Assembly (NCBI RefSeq): GCF_020740795.1 | Contig: NC_067283.1 | Span: forward strand, 39,545,659-39,609,658 | Reading direction: 5' to 3' | Length of the DNA stretch: 64,000 bases | DNA from: Apus apus | Taxonomy: Eukaryota > Chordata > Aves > Apodiformes > Apodidae | Part shown: piece after piece, positions 1 through 12,420 of the stretch | How the letters are laid out: each line of letters starts with the position of its first letter | How positions within the stretch are numbered: the stretch's first letter is position 1 | Position numbers and translations under genes: made by a program | Notes under the pieces: model-generated | What the model saw: only the letters and a program-made list of their open reading frames with translations | The model's database searches: none | Told to the model about the DNA's origin: nothing

Positions 1-3000
1 TTTGAAGCCAGTCTGCACACCTTGCTAGTGTGTTCTGAAATACTAGGCAGGCTTTTTGGGGGGAGAAGTTTATTTTGTTTTAAGGGGGATAGGTGCATAC
101 AGGCAGTGTAAAACACAGAACCAATGAGACCCACAGGCTGTGCATCCGTCTGCCCTAGAATATCTTCAGATCTGAACAGAAGCAGGAGGAAGATGCACAG
201 CTAAACCGCATGAGAGTCGTTCAGAGGCTTTTCTGTAGTACTTACACAAATGAGGCTTAGATACCTTAGGTGACTTTGTTACAGCGTTTTCTCACTGAAT
301 TCTTAACAAGGATGCTTCCTTTTATCTTGAATATGGGTTTTGGGTTTTTTTTTCCTTAACAGGTCACTCCCATTTGCCTTGCACCTGCTGTTTCTCTGCC
401 ATTGAGGCAACCAGTTCTGTAAGCCCCTTAAAATAGATTGTCCTTCTCTTTATCACTGGAACCGCCTGGGATGAGAGAACATAACATCCTCATTCTCTTC
501 CTGCACTCCTGTCGAGAAGTGCAGGTTTCTGACCTTTCTGAAGTACTTGAACTGCCAGTGTTTTTCTTCCTCCTAGTTTGTAAAGATTCTTCACAGGTTC
601 TTGAAAGCCCCTGAAAGTCTCTACACCGTGATGGCAGTTTATTTTGATGCTCGGTTTCCTTTGTTTGTTTGTTTGTTATTTCTTTTTTTCCTTCTTCAGC
701 TACTGCGTATGTGGACCATGCCATCCCCAGCAGGCTCTGGCCTGAATTTTGCTGGCTCCAGGCACTGCGGCATGGCAAATAATAATAATTCCCAACCTTT
801 CTTCCTTACAGGGAAAGTCTGTGGAGTCACTACAATGGCATTCTTGGCACTCCTGAGGAGCAGAGGTTAAACCTGTCAGTATGGGCAGGCCGGGAGTGGC
901 ACTGCCTGCAGCAGCCCAACCAGTCAGTTTGACCCATGCATGACAGCTGCAGGGAGCTTTAACACAGCTGACAATGAGGAAACAAAACCAAATCCAACAG
1001 AGCACTGCAGCGCCCCCCTAGTCCCTGACATGAGTGACGGAGCCAGAGAACCAAATGAGATCAGGGTCTAACCAAAATGAGTCAGTACAGTAAGGGAGTG
1101 TAATCAGGCTCTGAAGCAGTATGGAGACAGATGTTCAAGGTTGTTTTTTTTTTAACTCAGTACCCCCCAGCCAGAAAAGCAGAAGTTTGTTCCTGAAGAG
1201 GTTCCTTTTGAAGAGAGCTAGTGACTGTACAAGCTGACAGCTGCTTCCATAGGAAGCCAGTCAGAGTTAAGGAGCATCTGGATGACAGCCTTAGTCTTAT
1301 GGTTTAGTTTTAGGTAGTTTGCAAGGAGCAGGAAGCTGGACTTGATGATCCTTATGGATCTCTTTCAGCTTGAGATACTCTGTTACTCTTGGGCAGAGGT
1401 CTCTCAAGAGAGCTTGGACATAATATATGGGTGGGGAGGGCAGGGAAAGTGACAGTTTCCCCTTGGGACCAAGTGCCTAGGGTTTAGGGTAAATCACTGT
1501 AGGATGAGAAGTTGAGGTGCTTTGTGTGTCCAATTCAGAGTGCAGTGCTGAACCAGAGCTGCCCTGTTTTCAGAGAGTAATGTATTTGTAACAATGCTTG
1601 AGTGAACCATTAAAATAACTTGGACAGAGCAGTGGCTAGTGTCTGCCGTGTTTCTGGTTGTGTGCCTAGACTTTTCCTTTTGCCCAAATATTCCATGATT
1701 TTCCGTTCATGGAAAAGGTTCCCCTCTGAAGGTGTTGTCCTCAGACACACAAATGATGATGTGATTCACAGCTGAACCAAGAACTCCACAGTTCTCTTCC
1801 TAATCTTCTGGGGAGAGAGAAAGGGAGGAGCTTTCTGCATGTTGACTGCCTGGTTAATAACTGCTGTTTGGGCAGAAAAAAGCCAGAAATTTGTTTTCCC
1901 AAGCTGTTTGCCAAATACACACGTGTATATACCTGTTGAATATATTATTGCAATGTAATTCTTGAATATGTTCTTGTAACCACAGGACCCTCCACGCAAA
2001 AAATTGCTAGGCAAGTATCAGATTCAAGATGCCCTGCAAAAACAGCATAGCTCTCAGAAATTACTGATCTGTTTCACTGCTTTTTCTTTGCTTTTCTGAT
2101 GCTATGTAGAATTACATACACTGTTTAGTATACTTGTGAGGAATACTTAAAGGAATTCTTGTCCTTGATGATGACAGGTGAAATGAATATTAAAATTGTA
2201 AACTTGATTAAAAGATGTAAATTTAGAAAGCAGAACTGAAAGTACCTCACAGCATCTGGTTGGGTTTTACAGAAGGCAGACAGCTTTGACGGATATGCCT
2301 GTTTATTGTAATGGATTCAGACTTTCCTACGAAAAATCACTATGTTTGTGTAAAAGAAAAGGCATTTTGTTGTCTCATGACTGAGCGAAATTGAAATACC
2401 AGTTCCGTGGTGATCCTCCTTCAGTGATACAAATAAAAGCAAACATGTAGGAAAGGAAGGTTGTCCTGGTAATGAGGGTGTAAACCTGTGACTCAGGAAG
2501 CGAAGGCTTGGTTCCTTGCTCTGGTTTTGACATCTTTGCCACATTGGTTGAATCACTTTAGTTTTCTGCAAAACAAGAAAGATACATGGAAACAAATGTA
2601 GTAGTGACTGTGAGATTTCAATTGATTGATTGTGAAATCACCTTTAATTGTGTGATTACAGGGATAATACAAGTAAGAGAAATTCAGGTGTCAGGCATGT
2701 GTTGAGATCAGGGAAGAGCATAACCTGGATTGTCTCAAGTCTTCTGCTGTAAATAATGTTGCAGTTTCCAAAGTCAGCAAATACAGAAACAGATTGCTAA
2801 TGGACCACCATGGGGTTTTGGTACTTCCTTGTTTGTTCTGAAGGGAGGGGGAGAAATCCAGTTGCTTTGGGAGTTGACTGAAGAATACTGATATTTTTTC
2901 TCTATTCATCATTATTGCAAAGCTTTCTTGAAGAATAAACCTGCTTCTTTTAAGAATTTGTCAGTATTTGGAATTATATCTTTTAAGAGTTGTTTTCTGC

Positions 3001-3020
3001 ATGTGTTTTGTAAACATCAG
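1..3020 (+). other. NR1D2: NR1D2 intron (3' part) upstream of first visible exon
   Basis: This stretch has no exon I can recognise. It precedes the first ligand-binding-domain exon of NR1D2 and ends in a normal acceptor (aaacatcag before 3021), so it is read as the 3' part of an intron whose donor lies outside the window. It contains one CR1 fragment (about 1266-1388) and simple T-rich tracts (661-680, a TTTG run). The short open frames on both strands resemble no protein I know. Confidence 0.8.
1266..1388 (+). mobile_element. CR1 LINE 3'-end fragment
   Basis: The sequence follows the CR1 3' end: a GGATGA segment, a tail reading 'ggacttgatgatccttatgg', and a degenerate ending resembling GAGATATTCTGTGATTCT. 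It is 5'-truncated and diverged, and sits in the NR1D2 intron in the sense orientation. Confidence 0.8.
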
Positions 3021-3206
3021 GTCTGCCCAATGAGTAAGACTCCCCACGTGGACCCAAACAAGTCTGGCCATGAAGTCTGGGAAGAGTTTTCCCTGAGTTT
3101 TACCCCTGCGGTGAAGGAAGTGGTGGAGTTTGCCAAGCGCATCCCAGGTTTCCGAGATCTCTCCCAACATGACCAAGTTAATCTTCTGAAGGCTGGGACC
3201 TTTGAG
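3021..3206 (+). CDS. NR1D2: NR1D2 (REV-ERB beta) exon: start of ligand-binding domain
   Basis: This internal exon has 62 codons, enters and leaves in phase 0, and is flanked by cag/ and /gtgaga. It encodes the N-terminal part of the ligand-binding domain of REV-ERB beta, a haem-responsive nuclear repressor of circadian and metabolic genes. The second residue is the cysteine of a Cys-Pro-Met motif. Counting back from the stop, and assuming human length (579 aa), this is Cys384, a haem iron ligand in the human protein. The exon then carries the helix 1 region (KSGHEVWEEF), helix 3 (FTPAVKEVVEFAKRIPGF) and the nuclear-receptor signature (DLSQHDQVNLLKAGTFE). The open frame runs past the donor to 3344, but that extension is intronic. 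The identification is firm; the DNA-binding domain and hinge lie upstream of the window. Confidence 0.97.
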
Positions 3207-6200
3207 GTGAGACAGCTATGTGTTTATTGCAGACCTGACGAGCTGTGCATTAGTCTGACCTCCTTCAGAATAAAAACTAATAGAACTGAATTATATTGGG
3301 CAAAACCAGCTTGGTCATGGGTGCTAGGCTCTGTGCTCTTATGAAGCTGATGGTGTCCAGTGCTTCTGCTTGCTCAAATCTTGGTGAGCTGTCAAGTATC
3401 TCAAAAGTGCTCAACTGTTTTACCCCTTCCTCTTCCCTGGGCATTAATAAATTACTCATAAGGAGTTTCTTGGGTTTGTATAGCAGTGATTACTTCAATA
3501 GCTACCTTTGCTTAGCCTGGAGAGAAGCAGACTGTGTCTGGAAGGCTGCATAGTTTTGGAAACTATTGATTCACCAGTTTTGTAGAGGAACATCTTTATT
3601 GTTTTGTATGTCCTACCTTCTGCACCTTTACTCTCTGCCAAAGCCAGAGCATGTGTCCTGACCAGCCACCACTAGCCTTTGGTGGCAACTGGGGGGTGCT
3701 GAAGCCTTCGTCTCTAAAGCAGTAACATTGATAACTAGCTGTACAGCTGCAGCTCTGTAGATACTGTGTACCAGCTGGAGCCTGACAACTCTAGACTAAT
3801 GCCACCAAGTCCTCTTGGTTAATTTCAGCCACTTGTGACCATGACATGTATGTGAATTAGTGGTGTTAAACTGGGAGTGGTACCAGAGAGCTCAGTGCTG
3901 TTTATAATTAGTGACCTTCACCAGGGGACCTTGACTTAAAGTTTAATTGCTCTTTCAGACTCTTGTGTCTATTGGAGACCATACACATTTGATAAACACT
4001 CAGATGTGAAGTTTTAACATAGAGGATCAGAGGAGTTAAGTCCCAAATGTTCAGTGTTACTGTGCTTTTCTGGGGAGGGCAGGGTTGGTGCTCCTTTTCC
4101 CCTTATTTACTTGCTTTATTCTTTCAAAGAGCAATGTTGGATTTTGTATTTACCTGAACTGAAGACGTTTCTCATGTGATGTGTTGGATCTGTTTTTGGC
4201 ATTTATGTAGACTGATACTGAAGTGGGTATTTTTTGGATTGGAAGGTATAAGTTACATTGGAAAACTTGGTGCCTGGAGCGTGTCAGTTTCTTTGTTTCT
4301 TCCTTTTGCTGCAATGTGTTTTGCCAGTGACACTTGACCTTTTAATATTCCTCTACAACTCCTGTAGCTGTTCAGGCTGCATTTTACCTTCTTCAGCTAC
4401 AGCTTCTTACATTGTTGCTGTTCACATTACACGAAAAAGTTGTTTCCTTCCTCTGCAAAATGGCATACTGTTCATTGCCCTCAAGGAGGGTAGAAAAATC
4501 AGACTTGAACCGTTCCTGTAATGTAAAGGCAAACCTTCATGTTTTGCAAGTAAGATGTTTTGTCTTGGCCTTTCTTCACCTCAGGCTTTTCTCAAGACTC
4601 ATTGATACACCTGTTTGCCAGTTATGAGGACTGCTGATAAGAAAGTTTCTCTATCCAGAGGAATTGATAATAATGTGTGGCTGCATGCCACTTATTTATA
4701 AGAAACATAAATGATTTTATTAGTGAGTTGGCACCTGTAGTTAAAGGCTCGTGTGGCATCTTAGCAACAGAAAAAAACAATGCTGCAGAACAGTGGAAAA
4801 AAAAAACACAACAACAACCAGCCAACCAACAGGATTAATTAAGCCATTGCAATAGAGGCAGAAGTGTCTTGAAAGCCTGGTGTGTACAAGGCCATTTCTG
4901 TCTTCTGGGTAACTAAACTAAGATACTGCAACATCTGCATGTTAATAGAAGAACCTGAGTAAAAATACTGCCTCTGAGCCTCTTTTGGCTCCCTTGGGCA
5001 TGAGCATGTAACTTTCTTAGCACTGCTTACCAGGAACTTGTATTCAAGGAGTGCTGCTTCATTTGTGGGTACAAAGGTGCATGGAGACAATGCTGATGCT
5101 GAAGCAACATAGCTGTATGTACTCACACATGTAAGCTAAAAAGGCCTCTTAAAACTGGGAATACTGGGAAGCTCAGTGTATCGTAGTGGCATTTGCATGT
5201 CTTTGTATGGGAGCCAGCTCAGAAAAAGCAGTGAGCTTAAAATAAGGAGCTCAGCTGGATTTGGGTGGGTTGTCCCCGACCTCTACAAGCCTATACTCCA
5301 GATCTAGGTGATTGTGGGTAGTGACTCAGTTTCTTCACAGACTCACAAACTTGGTAATTTGGCTACAGGTGGTGGGGAACTGAGCAAGTCTGCAGGGAGT
5401 TTTTGTGTTTATATTGCTAGGGTCAGGTGATAGGGTTGCTCAGATATATCCTCAGCATGCACAAATAGGAGTCTGCCTTGAAGTGAAGTGGGTTGAATCA
5501 GTCGTGCTATACCAAAGTCTAGACTGGTCTTCCTTGAGTTAGAATGGTGACATTGAGATCTGTAGGCAAGGTCTTTGCCCTAGTATTAAGACAGCTTCAT
5601 GGGCTTCAGTTTTGAATACCAGGGTTAATGCTAATTGTTTATTATTTTAAGTTCATGTTTCTAAAGACCAGTTCTTCAAGGGGAATGCAATTTTGAACTG
5701 AAAGGTTGTTGAGTACCTGGTGGGTCCCTGCTAATGCACAAGTTCAGCTTTGTCTGTCTGCACTTTGTCTCCCTTTTGTTGTATTCTGAGGGCTTTTGTG
5801 CCTAGTTTTCTTCACTCAGTCATTAATGTCATCAAAGGACATGTAGCTTAGCCAAAAAAGGTGAATAATACATAGTGCTTGTGTGTCCATCAAGATTGCT
5901 GCATGTCATTTGGCTGTTAAAATGTAGGAGCAGTTCATGCAATGTGCATGAATGGTGTTGGGATTATCTTCATTTTTTTTTAACCCTCCTTTTTCAAGAT
6001 TATCAAAGGCACTAGTCTTTGGTGAAAACCTGGTTCTCCTTTCATCTGTAGTAGACATGTAAATTAATGTAGTTATGTAGGGTAAGTAAGAAGAAGGTGA
6101 CTGTCACACCAAGAGATTACAGCAAGTCTGAAGTTTTATCCAGTGCCAGTTGGTTCATTTCTCCAAATAAGAAGGCTGTTGTGTGCAACTTAAACCTTGA

Positions 6201-7013
6201 AAATGTAAATAAGGTTGTTGAACATGAGCAAATGAAACTTTACAAGCCATTCCAGAGGGAAACATTTCACAATATGACTGAGAAACCACGAGAGAAATTT
6301 CAGCCCAGAGGGGTAAGTTCAGCACATGTCAACTGCTCCAGCCCAGGTGCTTATACCAAAAGGGTATTCCCAGCTGCAGCTCCAGACTAGGTGCCATTTC
6401 AAGCCCTGCTTCCTTAGCCTTTTGAAGACTGTACATGTGGCTCCTTTCTACCAGAGCTTATTAACATTCCTGTGGGAGCAGCAATGCAGCATGGTACTTT
6501 CCCAAAGAATGCCAAGTGGGCCAGATCATCAGGTGGTGTAAATCAGCATTGTTTCAATGGAGCTGCTCCAGTTTATGCCAACAGAGAATCTGGTTCAATA
6601 CCTTCATTTTGCTCCTCATACGTGTGGCCAAGAAAACATTTATCTTAATGCTCTGGATGTCTTTGGCTGTTCTGTGGCTTCAGCAAGTTGTCCTACTGGC
6701 ATATTTAGGAATGGCATTGTCTTCGTGGCTCAGGCTGAGGCTTACATTTTCATTTTCCTCTTTTTCTTGCGCTCTGGCCCCTCCTCTGCATCCACTTGCT
6801 GATTTTTTTGTCGTGTTTGTTCCTCTCAGAATACTGGTCCAGAGCTTGCACTGTTTTTTACCGCTCAATAGCATGCTGATGGTTTCTGTATAGAGTGCTT
6901 GTACAGCAGTTAATGAGACAGTTTGAATGATGCTAAAAGGATTTTTCTTTGGCTTTTCTAGAAATCCACCTGTATTTATCTGGTTTTGTTGTTCTTTTTT
7001 TTTCTTTCAACAG
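3207..7013 (+). other. NR1D2: NR1D2 intron, 3.8 kb
   Basis: This intron joins the 3021-3206 and 7014-7224 exons in phase 0 (GTGAGA ... TTTCAACAG) and has a T-rich pyrimidine tract before the acceptor. I see no additional exon. Open frames at 6097-6390 and 6516-6893 are not recognisable proteins and have no supporting context. The interior is unremarkable AT-rich sequence. Confidence 0.9.
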
Positions 7014-7224
7014 GTTTTAATGGTACGGTTTGCGTCTTTGTTTGATGCAAAGGAACGTACTGTCACCTTCCTGAGTGGAAAGAAGTACAGTGTGGATGAC
7101 TTGCATTCAATGGGAGCTGGTGATCTGCTCAACTCGATGTTTGAATTTAGTGAGAAACTAAATGCCCTGCAACTTAGTGATGAGGAAATGAGTTTGTTTA
7201 CAGCGGTTGTCCTGGTGTCTGCTG
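7014..7224 (+). CDS. NR1D2: NR1D2 exon: ligand-binding domain core
   Basis: This exon has 70 codons plus one base (phase 1 at its 3' end). Acceptor is caacag/ and donor /gtaagg. The product continues directly from ..AGTFE with VLMVRFASLFDAKERTVTF, then the GKKYSVDDLHSMGAGDLLN stretch, and ends in ..FTAVVLVSA. It covers the middle helices (about 5 to 8) of the REV-ERB ligand-binding domain, which form the haem pocket and the NCoR-binding surface. I see no frameshift or stop. The last base, g, joins 'at' of the next exon to make the Asp codon of DRSGIENV, which confirms both splice sites. Confidence 0.97.
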
Positions 7225-10200
7225 GTAAGGAGAGAAAGTTAACTTAAACCTTTGCCAACTTTTGAATCTGGCTCTCTATTCAAAGATTTCTATAAAATAC
7301 ATACTGTTATTTTACGTCTTAAGTGCAATTTAGTAGGTTATAAGCTGCTAGCAACTTGTAATTCCTTTTCTTCCATACCTGCTCTCTCTAATACTGCCTT
7401 TTGGAAAAATGTGTGGCAAAGGGCTTATGTTTTCCATCTGCTTTTTATAGAACGCAAAAATACATCTTATAGCTGCCCGATGGCTCTTTAGAAGCTATTT
7501 GTCTGACTCATCTGAGTTTCACAGGACAGCATCAATGAAATTACTCCTGACTTGCACAGCTTAAGTCTTGGGATAAGGTGATATTTTTACTTCCAAGCAT
7601 CGTCATTGAAGTCTATTGCGTATCTTGCTTAAGTCTAAATCCAAGAGTTTGATCCCTGCCTATGTCAGCAAGAAAGCCCATCCAGCTGCATTGTGACTTC
7701 TTACTGCTCAAGGTCTGCCAATCCACTGACATCTTCTCTAGGCTCGTATCTTGTTTCAGTCCCTGGATATACAGAGCAACCTGGCCCAGATTCAAAGAAG
7801 GATTAAGCACCTACTTCTGTAGTATTATCTAAAGCCTCAAATTAGACACATTAGCTCTGCATATAATGCCTGGAATACAAGATGCAGAATCCCTGCTTGG
7901 AGAGTAAAGAGCTCTCTAGAGCTAGCTAGCAGGAAGGCTAGTAGTGCCCGCTTACACAACAAGCCAGGATTTGGGGGCTGCTCAATTCTTAGTGCATCTC
8001 TTCCACAGGAGAGGTTATACACACATCTTTCTTCTTAGGGAGGGGCACCCTAGGCATGGTGCTGTATGCACATGAAGCCTCTGTAAACAAGGCAGAACAG
8101 GGCAGTCTTAATAGCTTTGTGCATGGGTCGACTGAAATGGTATAGCACAGGGTGGGGCAGCTGTAGCCACTTTCATTTGGAAGTGGTGATGAGGAGCAGA
8201 GGGTGGTATGAAGCTGACAAGCTGCAAAAGCCAGGACCAATGGTGGAGTTAACTAAGCATAGCACTGTAGTCTGTTAGTCAAAATGTTCGGGTAGCAGAG
8301 AGAAACCTGGGGGTTTAGTTGCTTTTCTAGTCTGTGCTTTGCATATTTTATCTTTGAAAATCTAAATTGATGAGAACTGGAGACAGCCTTTAAAATAAGG
8401 ACTGAGAACCAAGCCTGTTCCCTCTTTTTGCAGTGTCATATCTAGGCTACAGTCAGTCTTGCTTGCTCAGCTTCTGGGCCCTAGAATATCACAATCTCTG
8501 TGCCACCTGTTTTGAATGTAAGTGGGCTTATTTGTTCTGTTAAATGTGCTCCTAGCACAGTGTCAGCCCTCCCCCCCTAGCCCTTTAAGCACTGCTTCGT
8601 GCTGTTGCTAGCTCCCAGTGGGGCTTAGCTTCGGGATGGTATGTAACATACCCAGCACATAATGTCAGAGTCATGCAACAGGACAAAAAAGGAGGTGTTC
8701 AGTATTCAGGCTTCTTGCAGTGGCTGAGGATTTTTCAGATCATGTCTTTGGATGTTAGCAGTACCTGTCTTAGCTTCCAGATCTTACACAGATATTCTGA
8801 TCACAGCCTTCCTGGATGTCTTCACGAAATACTTCTGAAGTTTTATGAAGCACAACATCATTGGTCTTCTAGCCCTTGGGCCCAAGCTGACATTTGTACC
8901 ATATTACAGACATAACGGTAACCTTGGTGGTTGCTCTGAGTCCTGTGATTTTCTGATTTTCTGACTGGAAATGCTGCTGTCATCACTTGCACAAGTGAAT
9001 AAGTGAGCAAGCTTGACACTTGAGCAGATACCTAAGAAGTGTCCCCAACACAGCTCCTGGGGAATATACTCACAGTTTGAGGGCTTGCCAGAAGGTGCCC
9101 CTAGAACTGAAGGATTGTGGGCATTTGTCAATTAAACAGATATTGAAAGGCAGGTCTCGCCCACGCTCCACCCCTCAAGTGGGGTGTGACCTAGAGAGGC
9201 ATTTCTCATAAGGTGGAGGTGGAGCTTAATTAAAGGAGAGGGAAAAGCTGAGAAACAGCATCACAAAGAATGACATGGAGATTCAAGCAGAGGCAAAAGA
9301 TGCTGTGGCTGGAAGTAGAACTGAAGGTGGAAGAATATGGCTGTTAGACCTAATTTACTTCAAAATGAAAGTCAGAGAAGACTGAAAGGAAGATAGTCAA
9401 AATCCACGTCAATTGCAGAAGGAAACAGGTTGTGTGACTGTTGCATCCTGATAAAGTGATCAAGAATATAAAATACTATGCTGCACTATTTAAAGAATAT
9501 TTTTAAAAAACTTTCAGTTGTTCAAGTATTTGTTTGAGGAGGAGATGTGGAAGTGGAAAAAAAAAGTCTCTAAATAGTGCTGGTGGGGAGAACACTTGTC
9601 AGAAGCATCTGTATGTAACATTGGATGAATAACCACTCTTCTTAGGGCTATTTAGAGCATGCAGAAAGAAGCAGGGGTAGTAGCAAGGAATGTCACTGTG
9701 TACATTGTCTGGTTTTGGTGCCAGAAAGCAAGAAAGAAAGGGTAGTCATACAGTGAGGATGTGGAAGTGTTTCCGGTGATGCTGAGGAATTACCTTGGTA
9801 CTGTTCCAAAGAGTGCTTCACCTCTAGCTTCGGTGGGCTGGATGTGTTGAAAACGAAGGGGAAGAGCAAGGTGGATCATGGGCACTGAAGGAGGAAGGAA
9901 GGTTGAAGCAAAGCAGAAAGAATGGTTTGTGCATGTCTAGAGATCAGATAATCTTTTAACTCAGTGCTGCCTTGTGGTGGAAGAATATAAAATACAAGCC
10001 TTTTGTTAGTCTTTCTTATTGGGACAGTGCTAACAAAAACTTTTGCTGGCCACTGATGGCAACTGGAAGTCAACCAAGAGGGAGAAGACAGACTTGGACT
10101 AACTGAAAAGCAGAGGCTCTTACCTCACTTGAGGCAACCAGGAAAGACTGGACTGCATTCTGCCTTCAGAGGCAGGGCAGTACAGCTGTCTCTGTACAGA

Positions 10201-11592
10201 GCTTTTGGGAAACTTCATCTGGCATAGTGTGTGCAAATGTCATCATCCCTGCTCTGGACAGAGCAAACCTAAAGGTTTTGCAGAGTGAGGGGCAAGTGGA
10301 ATAGTTAGCTTAACAAATACAGGCAGAGAGGTTTATCTTAATCGGTGCTGTCTTGGAAAGCAGCTATTAAACTTAATGGACAGTCTTCATAGAAGAGTGG
10401 ATTAATACCAGTTTGGTATTAATGAAGGTTCATAACTGTTACGGTAAGAAGGTTCTGGAACAATCCTTCTAAAGGAGCAAAGAATAGCAACTGCTTCAAG
10501 ATGGATCCTTAAGTGGATTATATAAGTTTTTTTTCTGTAGCAATAGTGAACTGCAGTGAATAGTCCAGTAGGGCTTCCTACGCTCTGTTCACCTGAGAAG
10601 CCCTTTTGGATTCACACTGACAGCATAAGGAAGGGGTTCCCACTCTGACTGTACAGTCTGACTCAGTGCTACTCCAGAAAGCTGTTGTCATTCTGTGTCC
10701 CAGTTCTGCAAAGTGCTTAAGTACATGTACGCATCAAAGCACGTTTCTGTTTATGTCCGTCACTTGTGTACATATGTGCCCTGCTGAATTTACATAGTGT
10801 TTAAAGAGAGGTTACAGCTTGGAAAAAGAGCTACTGTGCATCTACTATTAGATGAGATGTTTTGCTTAAAAATTCATCCTTTTAGGCTGCTTACTTAGGT
10901 TCCGCCTAAGGACGGCAGGCATGTTCTTAAATACAGCTCTCTTGAAAAGATGCTTCAGGCGTAGGGTGAGTGCTATGTGAAAGCATAATATTTTTCTTGA
11001 TGTTGAAATTCTTCTCTTCCTCAACTGGGATTCTTTTGTGTGCATCATGTTTCATTTTGTAAGCGCTTCAGAACACACTTGAGTAGCACCCAGTCATGTC
11101 AAGGCCTGTACTCCCTTTGCCCTTGGGGATCTCATTGTGCAGATAAAAGTGTGGCTTGTCCTGAGGGGTTTCCTTCTCAAACATAAACCTCCGATTTAAG
11201 TTTCCTGCCTTGAGAAATGTTTGAAACTTTTACTTCCACGTGCCCCTATCTCTCTCCTTGCCTTGAAAGTTGTGTTTCAGCAAAATACTTAACCATGTCC
11301 TTTTCTGGAAACATGGGTAAATAATTACAGGAACAGTGGTTGGACACTGCCACTGCGGCACAAGCTTTAGTATTTTACAAAGTTGATGCTAAATAATATT
11401 TGAAAGACTTTTGGTGGGTTTGAAACTTCTGCTGTAAGTAATTTTTCTTGGTCATGTAGTGAGTGATTCTTGCAGTGGCTTTATGTTGCAAAGTAGATCT
11501 CTTCAGTATGTTTTTTTTATTTTAATTTTTCCCCCCCTCCTGTTTTTTTTTCTTTCTCTCCTTCTTCACCCTCCAACCCCCCTCCTTTTTAG
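7225..11592 (+). other. NR1D2: NR1D2 last intron, 4.4 kb, with very long pyrimidine tract
   Basis: The intron runs from GTAAGG to a CTTTTTAG acceptor. The acceptor follows about 85 nt of almost uninterrupted pyrimidine (about 11508-11592) with T, C and mixed TC runs. I see no exon or recognisable repeat in the rest. Open frames at 7613-7810, 8673-8915 and 9876-10073 match nothing I know. Confidence 0.9.
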
Positions 11593-11789
11593 ATCGCTCC
11601 GGAATAGAAAATGTCAATTCTGTGGAGGCACTTCAGGAAACACTAATCCGTGCACTAAGGACCTTAATAATGAAAAATCACCCAAATGAAGCTTCTATTT
11701 TCACAAAACTTCTTTTGAAATTACCTGATTTGCGTTCCTTAAACAACATGCACTCTGAAGAACTCTTGGCCTTTAAAGTTCACCCATAG
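11593..11789 (+). CDS. NR1D2: NR1D2 terminal coding exon: C-terminal ligand-binding domain
   Basis: The exon starts with 'at', completing an Asp codon, then encodes 64 residues to a TAG at 11787-11789. The product reads RSGIENVNSVEALQETLI, continues through helices 9-10 (RTLIMKNHPNEASIF, KLLLKLPDLRSLNN), and ends MHSEELLAFKVHP. The His of MHSEELL is His568 in human numbering, the second haem iron ligand. The protein ends after helix 11 with no AF-2 helix, as REV-ERB receptors do; that absence makes them constitutive repressors. The three exons together give 197 residues, matching human 383-579 exactly with no length change. Confidence 0.97.
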
Positions 11790-12247
11790 GCCTTTAGGTT
11801 TCATTTGTACTTGGACTTGCCTCGTGTTAAACTGTTTTGTGCTAAAATACGTATTTATACAGTTGTACCACTTGTTGAAGAGAGAGAGTTCACAGACTGT
11901 GAACAACTGATATCTGTCCCATAACCATGCAGCAATGCTTCAGCAGGTGCTTTCAGCTAAGGGTGGCACAGCAGAGTACCCCAAGACATCCAGCCCCAGC
12001 TGTGGGACACTTCTGCAGAAGAGGTTGTGATGAGCCCAAGTAAATATGGACCGTTCTTTCACTTAGGAAGAAGAACCACCACTGCCCTCTCATGTAAACT
12101 GAATGCAGAATAGCTGTGTATGTGGGTGGGAACAATCCTGTGCTAACAGGAAAATCGAAGAGCTGATTTAATTGGTCTTTCGCTTATCTAATAGATGTAT
12201 GTCTGTGTCTCTTGGTAACTCACTCATGGTTTCACTGTTGTTATTCC

Positions 12248-12253
12248 ATTAAA
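12248..12253 (+). terminator. NR1D2: candidate proximal poly(A) signal (ATTAAA)
   Basis: An ATTAAA hexamer is followed 40 nt later by a GU-rich stretch (tgagtgtgtg, 12291-12300), the expected geometry of a cleavage site. Use of it would give a 3'UTR of about 0.5 kb that lacks the Pumilio-type sites. No transcript evidence is available. Confidence 0.45.
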
Positions 12254-12308
12254 CCTGATGGAATGATTTCAGCCTGCACCAACTCTTCACTGAGTGTGTG
12301 TTCATGCC

Positions 12309-12420
12309 ATGTGTATATAATATAAATAGCTAAGTAATGAGTGTTTATGGCTATATAAAGTACAGAGTTGTGTATATATATGTGTATGTATATAAATAGT
12401 TCTATACATAAAGTATACAT
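12309..12420 (+). promoter_or_regulatory. NR1D2: cluster of Pumilio-type elements in NR1D2 3'UTR
   Basis: Three exact TGTATATA octamers (12312-12319, 12371-12378, 12387-12394) match the Pumilio consensus UGUANAUA. They lie within 85 nt in a TA/TG-rich tract. A fourth match (TGTACATA) is at 14287-14294. The tract's low complexity means the cluster could partly be a by-product of microsatellite-like sequence. Confidence 0.45.

Noticed and set aside
1..3020. Search for the upstream NR1D2 hinge exon
   Set aside because: No frame ending at a good donor encodes recognisable REV-ERB hinge sequence. The only support is for the exon beginning at 3021.
3207..3344. Read-through extension of the first NR1D2 exon
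   Set aside because: A good donor (gag/gtgaga) and perfect continuity with the 7014 exon show that this part is intron.
9168..9186. Short inverted repeat (CACCCC...GGGGTG)
   Set aside because: A 6-bp stem in an intron is expected by chance and has no associated signal.
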